Of a stretch of 64,000 nucleotides of DNA, positions 44,535-55,710 are shown piece after piece. How positions within the stretch are numbered: the first letter of the stretch is position 1; each line of letters begins with the position of its first letter. Source of the stretch: Trichoderma breve (Eukaryota > Ascomycota > Sordariomycetes > Hypocreales > Hypocreaceae); NCBI RefSeq assembly GCF_028502605.1, contig NC_079235.1:1984001-2048000 (forward strand), in the 5' to 3' direction. A program made the translations under genes and the position numbers. The notes beneath the pieces are model-generated. The model did no database searches. It was given only the letters and a program-made list of their open reading frames with translations, and was not told the DNA's origin.

Positions 44535-47025
44535 ATGCGTGCGAGTGTCGAGCTCCTCGCTCTCGCCCTGCTTGGCTCTGCGCCTAGGATTGCGGCATCG
44601 CCTGCAACCCAGAAGTCGAGCAACGGCTTCTCCTACATCAACCCGCTGATCGGAACCGCCAACGGTGGCAACGTCTTTGCTGGAGCAACGCTCCCCTACG
44701 GCCTCGCAAAGGCGTCAGCCGATGTAGATGGACAGAATACAGGGGGATTCGGAATTGAGGGACCAAACGTTGTAGGGTTTTCGTCAGTCCATGATTCCGG
44801 CACCGGTGGGAATCCCAGCTTGGGCAACTTTCCGCTGTTCCCACAGGTCTGTCCCGACGACGAGCTCAACAACTGCAAGTTTCGAATTGGAGACCGGAAG
44901 CTTCCTTATGTCAATAACTCGCTGGTGGCCCAGCCAGGGCACTTTGGACTCCAGCTAGAATCTGGTATCGGGGCCAACATGACAGTTTCGCAACACGCGG
45001 CTCTGTATCGCTTCACGTTCCCCAAGGGCACGAAACACCCGCTGGTTCTCTTAGATTTGACGGATCTGTGGCAGAGCCGGCAGAATGCCTCGATTCAGGT
45101 CGATGAAAAGTCGGGCCGCATGACGGGCAACGGCACATTTCTCCCCAGCTTCGGCGCCGGGTCGTACGTGATGCACTTTTGCGTCGATTTCTATGGGTCA
45201 AGTATACACGAGACGGGCGTATGGGTCAACAACCGCGCGGGCACCGAACCGAAACAGGTCTTTCTTACGCGAGGCTTCAACTTGTTCTTCCTAGAAGGCG
45301 GCGGCTTCGTACGCTTGAACGCACCGAGAGATGGCGTCGTGACGGTTCGGATGGGCATCAGCTACATCAACAGCGCGCAGGCATGCCGAAACGCGGAAAG
45401 CGAGATCCCAAGACCGGTGACGGATTTCGGCCGGCTTGTTGACAATGCGCAGAAGGCTTGGACTGAGAAGCTGAGTCCCATTTCTATCAAGAGCGGCGGT
45501 GCAACGGACGACCTTTTGACCAGCTTCTGGAGCGGCGTCTACCGCAACATGATTTCACCGCAGAACTATACGGGAGAGAACCCGCTCTGGCGTAGCGATA
45601 AGCCCTATTTTGATTCGTTTTACTGGTAAGAGAGCTGTCCTCCTGGTTTATTGGCCTTTCTCATTCAGCGGGCTAATCGTGGAATACGTATATATAGCAT
45701 TTGGGATAGCTTTCGTGTCCAGCACCCTCTGTTGACCATTCTTGATCCCCACGCTCAGACGCAGATGGTGGAAGCTCTACTAGACATATACAAGCACGAA
45801 GGATGGATGCCCGACTGCCGAATGTCGCTCTGCAAGGGCTGGACCCAAGGAGGTTCCAACGCCGACGTTGTCATTGCGGATGCGTTTGTCAAGAATCTCA
45901 GTACAACCATTGACTGGGAACTTGCCCTAGACGCCGTCCTGGCGGACGCTGAAAACGAGCCACTGGAGTGGTCGTATCACGGCCGGGGCGGCCTCCACAG
46001 CTGGAAGAATCTCGACTACATCCCCTATCTAGACTTTGATCCGTACGGTTTCGGAACGAACTCTCGAAGTATTTCCCGCACGCTTGAGTATGCCTACGAC
46101 GACTATTGTATTTCAGAGCTTGCCAGCGGGCTGGGTAGGGGTGATTTGCGGCGCAAGTACCAGAAGCGGGCCATGAACTGGCAGAATCTGTGGAAAGCTG
46201 ACCAGACGTCGTTCATCAACGGGACCGACACTGGGTTCAAGGGCTTCTTTCAGCCCAAGTATCAGAACGGAACCTGGGGCTTTCAGGACCCGATTGCGTG
46301 CTCTGCGCTTGCGGACTTTTGTTCGTTGACGACGAATCCGAGCGAGACGTTTGAAGCTAGCATCTGGCAATATCTCTTGTAAGTCACCTTAAGAAGAAGA
46401 GACTATGCCCAATGATAAGAGTTCCCAAGCTAACCCTTTACCAAGCTACGTGCCTCACTCCGTCTCTTCCCTCATTTCCCTCCTCGGTGGCGACGACGCC
46501 ATGATTTCGCGCCTCGACTTCTTCCACACCTCGGGCCTGGCTGACATTTCCAACGAGCCCGTCTTCTTCACCGTCTTCCTCTACCACTACACGGGCCGGC
46601 CCGCCCTCTCGACTGAGCGAATCCACCAGTACGTCCCCTCGGACTTCAACTCGTCCCCCGGTGGCCTCCCCGGCAACGACGACTCCGGTGCCATGGGCGC
46701 GTTCCTCGTCTTCTCCGTCATGGGTCTATTCCCCGTCGCGGGACAAAACGTGTATCTAATCTCGCCGCCGTTTGTTGAGGAGATTAGCATCAAACACCCC
46801 GTGACGGGCAAGACGGCGACTGTGAGGAATATCGGGTTTGATGCCTCATATAAGAACATTTATGTGCAGAGCGCCAAGGTGAATGGTAAGCCGTGGACGA
46901 AGTCGTGGATTGGACATGAGTTTTTCACGGAAGGGTGGACGCTGGAGCTGGTGCTTGGAGCAAAGGAGTCGAGCTGGGGGACGGCATTGAAAGATAGACC
47001 GCCTAGTTGGACACTGGGTAATTAG
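44535..47025 (+). CDS. secreted GH92 alpha-1,2-mannosidase
   Basis: Calcium-dependent exo-alpha-mannosidase family that trims mannose from glycans. Three exons, 44535-45625, 45698-46378 and 46446-47025, give 783 residues. The start at 44535 gives a signal peptide (MRASVELLALALLGSAPRIAA); the frame upstream has no ATG. Family marks are YINPLIGTANGGNVFAGATLPYG, GFSSVHDSGTGG, WRSDKPYFDSFYCIWDSFR (across intron 1), GWMPDCRMSLCKGWTQGGSNAD, and near the C-terminus PGNDDSGAMGAFLVFSVMGLFPV, the GNDDxGxM segment with the catalytic acid region. Several Asn-x-Ser/Thr sites fit secretion. The last exon uses mostly C- and G-ending codons in its first half. It likely acts outside the cell or in the wall. 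Confidence 0.94.
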
Positions 47026-47499
47026 ATTTTGAAGATAGAAATTACCAGTATGTTATGAATTATGTGCAATGATGGCATGAGAGACAGCGTGAGGCAATCT
47101 TGTGGGACAGCGTAGCATATTGTGTAAGTTGTCTACAGCGTTCTCAGAGTTTTCAGGTATTCTATATTAAATACTAAACCTCCCCTTCTATTGTTCTCTC
47201 GCCAACATACTTTACAGAGAATATATATTTCTTGGAAATATGTAGAAAAAGAGTCACATATAAGCCAACTGCCCAGGCACTTACACGGGCTTTTAGGCGG
47301 AGTGGCGTGCCCCACTCCCATTTCCAGGGTCCTTTTCTACCTAGAGTGACGTATCGCTATCAATTCGCACTCCACAACACCATCTACAATCCAACTCTTC
47401 TTCTCTTCATCCTCATCCCCAACCTCAACCTCTCGAAACAAAGAACAAACAACATAAACAACCGCGTAATCGCCATCTCCTCACCACAACCCGCCCACG
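47026..47499. promoter_or_regulatory. intergenic, promoter of the CWC16 gene
   Basis: 474 bp between two same-direction genes. C-rich runs (CATCCTCATCCCCAACC and similar) at 47395-47500 precede the ATG, a common fungal leader feature. No specific site assigned. Confidence 0.45.
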
Positions 47500-48576
47500 A
47501 TGCAGGGCTTCAACATGGGACGCTACGTCCCCCCGGACCTCGAGGGCACCACCTCCGGCAACAAGCTCAACAAGAAACATCCCCTCGGCAACCGCGCCTC
47601 CAAGCTCGCCTCCCACGGCATCCTCACCGTGCGCTTCGAGATGCCCTTCCCCATATGGTGCGCGCACTGCCCCAAGCCCACCATCATCGGCCAGGGCGTG
47701 CGCTTCAACGCCGAGAAGAAGCGCGTGGGAAATTACTTTTCGACGCCGATATGGAGTTTTCGGTTCAGGCATGTTGAGTGTGGGGGGTGGATTGAGATGC
47801 GGACCGATCCGAAGAATACGGCGTATATTGTTGTTGAGGGGGCTACGAAGCGGGATACTGGGACCGATGATGATGCTGGGGGAGCTATTTTGACGGATCA
47901 AGAGAGGGAGGAGCTGCGCAAGAATGCCTTTGCGAGTTTGGAAAAGACGATTGCGGACAGGAAGCAGCTTGAGATTGCGGCGGAAAGGCTTGATGACTTG
48001 GAGGACTTGTCGAGGCGGCACTGGGATGATCCGTATGCGCAGAATCAGAGGCTGAGAAAGGCATTTCGCGTGGGTCGCAAGGAGAGGGAGAAGGCGGCCG
48101 CTGCGACGGAGGATTTGAAGGAGAGGATGGGGCTCGGGATGGAATTGTTGCCGGAGAAGGAGGAGGATGCCAAGAGAGCCGCGTTGGTGGACTTTGGATC
48201 CAGGCCGGATGGTGAAGAAGAGGAGGACAAGGCGCTCTCTAAGCCTTTATTTGCATCGGCGACGAAGACGAGTTCACGAGCCAAAGCACAACAGAAGCCA
48301 TCGTCATCTTTGGCTATGAAAGACACCAGACTGAAAGCTGAGAAAGAAGCATCGAGGAGGAAAGAGACGTTTGTCGCAGGCGTCATTTCCAACACGCGGG
48401 CAGCACAGGATCCCTTTCTCATTCAGGCCAACAACAACGACAAGGCAGCAAGCAGCAGACCGTCTTTCGGCATCGTTAAGAAGAGGAAGCGAGTTGACGG
48501 CGAATCGGATGACAGGCCCGAAACTAAAGCCGTGATGCCGGTCGGCGGAGGACTGGTGCAGTATGATTCTGACTGA
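47500..48576 (+). CDS. saf4: CWC16/CCDC130 (Saf4-like) splicing factor
   Basis: Spliceosome-associated protein of the Yju2/CWC16 family, CCDC130 branch, which is active in the catalytic spliceosome. Single exon, 358 residues. The start MQGFNMGRYVPPDLEG and the following SKLASHGILTVRFEMPFPIWC are typical of CCDC130. CAHC and, 30 residues later, HVEC form the zinc site; the human protein has CxxC at the second place, here HxxC, which still offers ligands. NAEKKRVGNYFSTPIWSFRFRH and IEMRTDPKNTAYIVVEGA complete the domain. After residue 140 it is a charged helix (LTDQEREELRKNAFASLEK), then a Lys/Ser-rich tail with a basic patch (KKRKRVDG) that may act as a nuclear signal. It ends LVQYDSD. Confidence 0.92.
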   Translation: MQGFNMGRYVPPDLEGTTSGNKLNKKHPLGNRASKLASHGILTVRFEMPFPIWCAHCPKPTIIGQGVRFNAEKKRVGNYFSTPIWSFRFRHVECGGWIEMRTDPKNTAYIVVEGATKRDTGTDDDAGGAILTDQEREELRKNAFASLEKTIADRKQLEIAAERLDDLEDLSRRHWDDPYAQNQRLRKAFRVGRKEREKAAAATEDLKERMGLGMELLPEKEEDAKRAALVDFGSRPDGEEEEDKALSKPLFASATKTSSRAKAQQKPSSSLAMKDTRLKAEKEASRRKETFVAGVISNTRAAQDPFLIQANNNDKAASSRPSFGIVKKRKRVDGESDDRPETKAVMPVGGGLVQYDSD

Positions 48577-49219
48577 CGGCGTTTTTCCTTCTCCTTGTTT
48601 TATATGGTTTCAATGGCGCAAAATTTGGCGTTTATAAAAGGGAAACGATTCCCAAGCGAGAAAGAGATGGAATTACATTATGATAATATTTAGTCCAGAT
48701 ATGATACCCCTTTGCTTGATGTAATTGAATAAAACTGGCGCATTACGCGCCATTTCTTTGACTTAATCAAGATGCATTGAAAACTACTCGCATTCCGCAT
48801 TCTAACGGACATCCTATTCAACATACTGTAACCCAATCCCACTCATTACCTGAGCTTCCTCCTCCACGCTATCGTCCATTCAAATAACTAGGTACCAAAC
48901 TCCAGAGCACATGTGACCCAAACGTAGTCGTCTCTCCTCTCACATCTCAGAGGCAGAGAAGAGAGATACCGACAAAGACAAAAGTAAAAAGGTAGAAAAG
49001 GGGCAGCTGGTGCGATTCCTCCATCTTGGTTTATGTCGAGAGCTGAAAAATGAAAAGTGAGAAATGAAAACTCCCGTTGCTGTGTGGCTGGCCTGTCGAC
49101 TAATTAACCCCATTGTGACGCCGCTGTTTGTGACTTGGATTGCAGTAGTTTTGTTTCAAATCGAGCGCTTCGGCAGATGGTGACTGCCATGACCAAAAGA
49201 AAAAGAAAGAACATGATCC
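48577..49219. other. convergent 3' flanks, no gene seen
   Basis: Between the stops of the CWC16 gene (plus) and the UBC8 gene (minus). AT-rich, no supported frame. Confidence 0.5.
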
Positions 49220-50389
49220 CTATACGTCGTCCATCTGGCCAGCCGGCTCCTCGTCGTCGTCGTCGAAACTCGCCACGGAGGACATGTCGTCCTCATCCTC
49301 ACTCTCGGCACCAGCCTCGTCCACGACATCCTTGTTGGCGTATTTCTGTACGTATTCTGTTGCGCCACCACGTCAGCCTTTTATCCTCTTATCCCCCCAT
49401 ATTCCAGCTTCCGCCCGACTCGGCAAGATGTTGCGCACCTTTGACTTTTGCGTCGTAGCTCTTGGGCTCCCTAATAAGCAGAGCAGCTGCTTCGCCGTTG
49501 AGAGGGTCCGTCGGGTTGGGGTATCGAAGAAGCTGCGGCAGGAAGACCTCGAAAATGTTGATCATATCGAACATGGGTGACCATGTCTGGTTGATGACAT
49601 CCAGACACACAGAGCCAGACCTATTTTCCGATTCGCCACTCTTAGCACAACCATTCACCACAATCGGCCGCCTCGCTTCCCATGCAGACTCACAGCTCAT
49701 CAATGTTTGGGTGGAAAATTCGGTTCACGAAGCCAATACTAGGTGACTTATACGGATACGTATCGGGAAGTTCGACATGTACTTTCCAAAGACCTCCCTC
49801 GAACGGAGCTGCCAAGGCGTGTTAGCTGCCGTGACACAAACTTGCCGCATCCGTTCCCCTCTCTGTTTGTCGACTTACTCTCTGCTGGGCCCTTGAATCT
49901 GACAAAGAACTCCTGCCTGCAGTGAGACGAATTGTTAATGATTCAACGCTGATATTATGGATCGATCGGTGCGAGGGCGGAGGGGAGTAAGAGCGTAGTT
50001 GGTGATGATGCTTACACTGTAACGAGTCAGTCAGTCAGTATCCTTTGGTTTTGCATAGATGGTATATATCAGGGTGTTGCTTACTGTTATCGTTCACTAG
50101 TGTCACTTCATAGTCGCTCATCAACCTACATCACGGTCATGTTAGTCGGGCCAAGGCGGGCGTTGTTGGGAGTGGCGGTTCGTACATCCTGCAAGATTGT
50201 TAGCCAAACCTAATCTTATTTCTTTGTTCCATTTCCACGGCAATGCAGAAAGAAGCAACTTACTTCATGACCTAAACGTCCCAAAACAAAAGACAATTGA
50301 TTAGCCCCGGGTCTCTTCCCTCCAGACTGGTAAAATGTTGTCGAGTCGTGACTTACATCAGTCTCAATTCGACGGCGTGGGCTGCTCAT
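49220..50389 (-). CDS. ubc8: UBC8/UBE2H-type ubiquitin-conjugating enzyme with nine exons
   Basis: E2 of the Ubc8/UBE2H class, which in yeast acts with the GID E3 ligase on gluconeogenic enzymes. Nine exons are needed: 50357-50389, 50264-50271 (8 nt), 50186-50188 (3 nt), 50085-50125, 50016 (1 nt), 49879-49916, 49694-49808, 49439-49620 and 49220-49356, giving 185 residues in frame. The result is [41 protein letters not shown], matching yeast Ubc8 (VMKLLMSDHQ..., NDSMQEF) residue for residue in length. Then [15 protein letters not shown], active-site Cys in [29 protein letters not shown], and an acidic tail ending AGQMDDV, as in the family. The family is certain; the tiny exons are a prediction, with alternatives given under findings. 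Confidence 0.9.
50016..50016 (-). other. predicted 1-nt microexon of UBC8
   Basis: The minus strand reads ...CGTTACAG, T, GTAAGC...: an acceptor, one base and a donor. It joins AACA (exon 4) to GCAGGAG (exon 6), giving Asn-Met-Gln-Glu. Without it, the reading frame is lost. CTGAC-type branch motifs precede the acceptor, and TTAAC precedes the next one. Confidence 0.6.
50186..50188 (-). other. predicted 3-nt microexon of UBC8
   Basis: The minus strand reads GCTAACAATCTTGCAG, GAT, GTACGA. Joined to AA before and GTTGATG after, it gives Lys-Met-Leu-Met. Skipping it would keep the frame but shorten the conserved VMK-x-LMSD segment by one residue. Confidence 0.65.
50264..50271 (-). other. 8-nt microexon of UBC8
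   Basis: The minus strand reads ACGTTTAG, GTCATGAA, GTAAGT. It encodes Val-Met and two bases of Lys, as in the TDVMK segment of Ubc8 proteins, and is needed to keep the frame. Confidence 0.78.
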
Positions 50390-52574
50390 GATGGGCAACT
50401 ATCCAGGGACTCTTTGACCCGGAAGGGCGATTAAAGGATAGATGTGGAGATGAGATGCTGAGTATGTCTGAGCCTCTCGAGGTGTGTGGCTCCCGGCGTC
50501 GCCAGAGTGCGTCGTCACTTGCAGTAGCGTCTCTCGTGGGCTATAAAGCTTGCAGCAGGGGGATCGTGCAAGTTTTGTTCGGTTCGGAGCTGTCACGGAC
50601 TCGGAACAACGGAGGCGAAGACGGATGCAGAACAGGAAGAAAGAGAGAGGGAGGAAGAATAAAGAAGCGAAAGAAAACGGGAGAAATGCGAGTGATTTGG
50701 TAGCGAAGAAGCAGCAGTGAGTCAGTCAGTCGATGGTTGGGCCGAGTTTCTGGTGATGCGATGCAATGCAGCGGAACAAAAGCAGGTCTGAGTTGAGCAG
50801 CCGGACCGGACGAAGTGGCCGTTGGAATTGTCTGGTCATGTCACTCCTCCACCAAGACCCAAAACAGCCCCTCCCCTCCCCCGCTGGAAGAGTCACGAGG
50901 AGGGCGCTGGCGCTGGCTAACAGCTAACAATTTTGGCCTTGTAGCGGGCGGGCAGCGCTGAGGGCGCCGAAGATTTAGCGGAAAGACGCCGGCGTTACAG
51001 CACCGTTGGATGGCGATTGCATGCGCTCGATTGATGTGACGGCATGTCCCGGGCTCAGCATTTGGGGGGGCTTCATACTTTTGCGCTATTTCCTACTGAG
51101 CACCGCTTTGGCCATTTTTGTATTTGTATGGAGTATTGGAGGCGAGTTGTCAGCCGAAGGGGCAAGGATCAAGGGTTCATCTTTTTGAGTAAGGCGTGCG
51201 GCCGAGTTGGAATGCAGGTTCAATAATATCGAGTCCTGGGTGCTATCATGGTACACACACAGATCGACTTATCAAGGTGCATACTAACCCAATAACACCA
51301 TCAATCGTATTCGTACAATTAGGTCAACACAACCTACATAATACCAGCCCGTATACATATATCACAACTCTTTCAGCTACAACTTGACAATGAAAATCGT
51401 AGTCAATAGCCACGCAATTAGAATCATCATAGACAAAGACTCGTAATACAAGCCACTCCCAGCTGATGCGCAGATTCATTCGCCGTCATAATGAACCACG
51501 ACGTCAGTTCCAGCCACAGCCTTATTTAAGCAAACACTACGGAGTACCTACGGCACATACAATAGAAATCACCGCCACATTCATGTAAGCCACAGGAAAC
51601 CCATTAATCATCGATGCAAGCTGAATCATGTTTACTCTATCATCCAACGTATCCGAAGTAAAGAAACCCACCGCAAGGCTGTATTTTTCTCATCTCACAG
51701 TCATCATCATATTCATCGTCATCATGATTTCTGCTTTACATTCGCATCTGTGTTTCTTATTACATATTCATACTCTCTTTTTCTTATTGAAATGACACCC
51801 GACTTTCTCATAAGGCTGCAGCCCGCGGCAACGGCGAATCCGCATCGGGTCCGTGCCTCGTGCCTCGGTTCCATTGAGCCGTAACGGCTCCTCACACAGT
51901 GCTGCCATGCCCGCAAACAGCGCTGTAATTTGACTCAAGTACAGTACCTAGGGCAATTTAAGGTACCTGATCCCTCGTAACACAAAGAGAAGAAGAAGAA
52001 AACACAACAAGCAAAGTAATAATTATCTGCTCATCTCATGTAATATCAAATAACCCGACTAAGAAAATAACAACAACATAAAATTAAGTACAACTCTGGA
52101 ATTGCCGATGCAGGTGGTTGCGCAGCATGTAGTAATACCAAACCAAACCGGCCAAGCACAGTACCTCGTACTCTTACTCCTGCCGTACTCGTACCAAGGC
52201 CATCCAATGCTGACAAGTGCCCCCGGGGCCTGGCCTTGTGCCTCCCAAGATACTCAATTCTACATCGTAAAAACCAGCATGCCTTTTTCTTCAACTATTA
52301 AAAAAAGCGCCTCGTCCGCCACCTCTGGGTTTTCTTTTGCTTCGTTTCATTTACATGAATTACTACAATCATTTCTCCTCTTCTCAATAGACTATTTACT
52401 TTTTTTCTTCTCCCGCATTTCCCCCTCCATCCTCCAACCTGCCCTGCCTCCCCTGTTCCCACATCTCATATCAAGGTACCCCACTAGTACCACTTACATA
52501 TAAATTTGCACTGCAGAGTACCTGCAAGAAACATACTGCATCATAACACCAAATAATTTCCGAGTTGGGAAAAA
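50390..52574. other. 2.2-kb intergenic region, no gene seen
   Basis: Head-to-head spacer between UBC8 and PanB. GC-rich near UBC8, AT-rich after 51.2 kb, with several GTAC and TACGGAGTA-like motifs around 51.5 and 52.1 kb. CT-rich leader sequence at 52370-52470 precedes PanB. Frames up to 133 codons have no family features. Confidence 0.5.
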
Positions 52575-53745
52575 ATGTTCCCGATCGGAGCCTCGGCGAG
52601 ATCGTGTGCAGCACTCACACGCAGCAGCAGCACGCGACTCAATAACAGCCTCAGATATACCGCTGCTGCCCTCACTACACCTTCATCATCTTCCTTCTCT
52701 TCATCAACACACTCCATCGTGTCTCATGCTCCCACCATCACCGTCTCACATGCATCGCCATGCCATCAAAAGAGATACAGCTCTCACTCTCCCATGGGCT
52801 CTCAGTCCGGACCTGCTCGCAAAAAGGTCACCATGAGCACCATCAAGTCGCTCTATCAAAAGGGAGAGCCCATTGCCATGATCACTGCTCATGACTTCCC
52901 CAGCGCCTACGTTGCCGACCAAAACGGCATGGACATCATCCTGGTAGGCGATAGCTTGGCCATGGTGGCGCTGGGCATGGAAGACACAAACGAAGTAGAG
53001 GTGGAAGACATGCTGCTCCATTGTCGATCAGTAGCACGAGCCGCCAAGAGCGCCTTTACTGTAAGTAGTCTCTTATAACATGTCCAGACAGCACACGAAA
53101 CAAGATGTGACGGCGGCTAACAGTTCATTGCAGGTTGGAGACCTTCCCATGGGCTCATATGAAATCTCTCCCGAGCAAGCCCTAGCCACAGCCATCCGCT
53201 TCGTCAAGCACGGCAAAGCGCAGAGCGTCAAGCTCGAGGGCGGCAAGGAGTTTGCCCCAACCATCCGCAAAATCACCACCGCCGGCATCCCAGTTCTTGC
53301 CCACATCGGCCTCACTCCTCAGCGCCAGAACGCTCTTGGAGGGTTCCGCGTCCAGGGCAAGACCTCTGCCGGCGCCATGAGAGTCTTGGAGGACGCCCTC
53401 GCCGTACAGGAAGCTGGCGCTTTCGCCGTCGTTCTGGAGGCCGTCCCCGCCGAGGTTGCGACCTTGATTACTCAAAAGCTGTCCATTCCCACCATCGGCA
53501 TCGGTGCTGGCAGTGGCTGCTCAGGCCAAGTGCTTGTCCAGATCGACTTGACCGGCAACTTCCCTCCCGGAAGATTCATGCCCAAGTTTGTCAAAAAGTT
53601 TGGCGACATCTGGAGCGAGTCAGCCAAGGCTGTTGTAGCCTATCGTGACGAGGTCAAGAGCAAGCAGTTCCCTGCTCCAGAGCACACCTATCCAATGCCT
53701 GCCGAAGAGTTTGAGGCGTTTGCCAAAGCCGCGAAAGACTTGTAA
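52575..53745 (+). CDS. panB: ketopantoate hydroxymethyltransferase (PanB), mitochondrial
   Basis: First committed step of pantothenate (vitamin B5) synthesis: adds hydroxymethyl from methylenetetrahydrofolate to 2-oxoisovalerate. Two exons, 52575-53060 and 53134-53745, give 365 residues. About 70 residues of Ser/Thr/Arg-rich leader (ending near HQKRYSSHSP) fit a mitochondrial presequence. The catalytic core starts with KVTMSTIKSLYQKGEPIAMITAHD; Mg-binding Asp in ILVGDSLAMVALGM; after the intron VGDLPMGSYEISPEQA, VKLEGGKEF, HIGLTPQ, and TIGIGAGSGCSGQVLV with the active-site region. C-terminal part FPAPEHTYPMPAEEFEAF is as in fungal PanB. Leader length is longer than in bacteria, as expected. 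Confidence 0.95.
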
Positions 53746-53973
53746 AAATAGAAAAGAGAAAATGGGTATGAGAACATGGAGCGGCGGCGTTGTTTGCTTT
53801 ACTGGATTTCCATCCTGCATGATATAATGTCCCGGCCTGTCTATAGAGATTGTGTATTTCATTCTTTAAGCATGAGCAAGAAAGGGTGGCGTTGTAATGA
53901 TATTTTCCCGAGGAGGAGTTGGAGAACTGGATGGATGATAGAGAAGAATACCGCCGCGTTTGCTTGAGCAGTT

Positions 53974-54496
53974 TCATCCAAATGCCGGAGTGATAGAATA
54001 GGCCACAACAAGCTGATCATGAGCATTCTTGAAGCACTGCAAATTATTCATCCCATCAGCCCGTGAAAACCATCTCCCTCGTAAAAAAAGAGCTCACCTG
54101 GTGTAAATTGCCCACCACCTCGTCCAGCGAAGGCGCAAACGCGCTATTCACATACAGAAACACGCTGTCCGTCTCGCGGCACCGCAGCTTCCGCCGCAGA
54201 TACCGCACCACCTCCTCAAACTTGCGGCTCGCCGAGATCTTGCACACGTCCTGCTGCAGCGCCGGCGCCGACCCCACGGCCTTGAACTTAACCACGATCT
54301 TGAGCTGCGGCGGGAACCCTCCTGCGCTGGCCAGCGCTGCCGTCGCGTCTCGTGGAAGGTCTGCTAGCATCACTGATGCGCTGAGAGTCAGCGGGATCTC
54401 GGGTGAGGCCGTGCCGCTGGCTCTGTTGTTCATGTCCGAGTCTGTGTCCGGCATGGGCGAGTCGGATGGAGAGGGGGGAATCAAGTCGGGATCCAT
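53974..54496 (-). CDS. atg12: ATG12 ubiquitin-like autophagy protein
   Basis: Ubiquitin-like modifier conjugated to Atg5; the conjugate with Atg16 drives Atg8 lipidation. Two exons, 54098-54496 and 53974-54036, give 153 residues. The first about 60 residues are acidic, Pro/Ser/Asp-rich and disordered. The fold begins near residue 65 ([19 protein letters not shown]), continues with [12 protein letters not shown] and [23 protein letters not shown], and after the intron [20 protein letters not shown]. The C-terminal Gly is the conjugation residue and follows Phe, as in all Atg12 proteins, so no processing is needed. It is convergent with PanB, with only about 230 bp between stops. Confidence 0.95.
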
Positions 54497-55710
54497 GGCT
54501 GCGTTGATCTTGCAATGTAACTGGTGCTGGGATTAATGTGAATTATATAACAAAATCAAGAAGAGAAAGATCGCTAGGCAGTTGAAGAAGAGAACTGAGA
54601 TGACGGCGTCAGGAAGTGAAAAGTTTCATGAGTCTAGGAGCGGATGACATGCCAAAGAGTGAGGCAACAGCCAGAGTGCATATTGACCCCTCCTGTATTG
54701 TACAGTGCATATACAGTGCGATATATGCAACACCACAAGCTCACTCATCACCAAGATATAAAGTACACAACGCAAAGTACGCAACATTTCATTCAAAACC
54801 TAGAATTAATTCCTATCCAGTTCTGCTGTTACCGCTACATATCTCTATCATAAAATGCTATCTCATGTCATAAATACCTGTCCGTTCCGTGCACCAAATA
54901 GACGCCCCCGGACCTGCCTTTACTTATACACTTTCGTGAATTGTAACATGCCAGCTACAATATACATAATTTTTTTTCTTTTAACATGACCAGTCCCATC
55001 AACCTCCCATCGAATGTCTTGCTCCAGCAAGCATCACATACCATCGCATTCCTCTCCCTCTTCTCGACCCCCCAATGGGCCCGCCACGTCGTCCCAGCCA
55101 AGTCCCTTCATTAAAGCCGATTCTGCGTAAGCGCGCAGAGCATCCCAGTATCCTCTATCGGGCAATCCAGACCACATTCAGCTTCTCCTTTGCCAAAAAT
55201 CCTCTCCGCCACCAAAAAGTCCATCCATCTGTGAAACGGCAACAAAAAAGAGCCGAGCTTGTAAATAACGCCTCCTGCTATGTATGCGGGTTCAAAATGC
55301 CAAACCATGCCGGCAGTGGTACCAAACAAAATCCACGTGCTGTTTCGTTATAGCCGAATGAGAGATAAGTAAAGAACCCTGAAAGAAAGAACAAGAAAAA
55401 GACCAAAAAAGGGTATAGCTCAAATCAGAGACGTATTGACAAAGGTGTCTTCTGCGCTATGCCGCGCAAATCTGATTGAGATGCAAAAGAAAATTCAAAG
55501 CCTAGCACTCGGTTTCCTTGACCGGGGTCCCAGGATGTAAGTTGATGGTTGTGGTGACCGAAGATTTTTGCAAAGTGTTGAGAAGTAGCATAATGAATGC
55601 GATAGCCAACGCAACTCGGAAAAAAAAGAATGACATCCAAATGCGTGGCACCATAACCCATAAAGTCTCTAGTTGGACAAGATCAACCCAAGAAGAATAA
55701 CGCCATGTCG
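54497..55710. other. 1.2-kb intergenic, no gene seen
   Basis: ATG12 promoter and DBF4 3' flank, both minus-strand genes. Short frames lack features; an A/T-rich stretch lies at 54950-54985. Confidence 0.5.
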
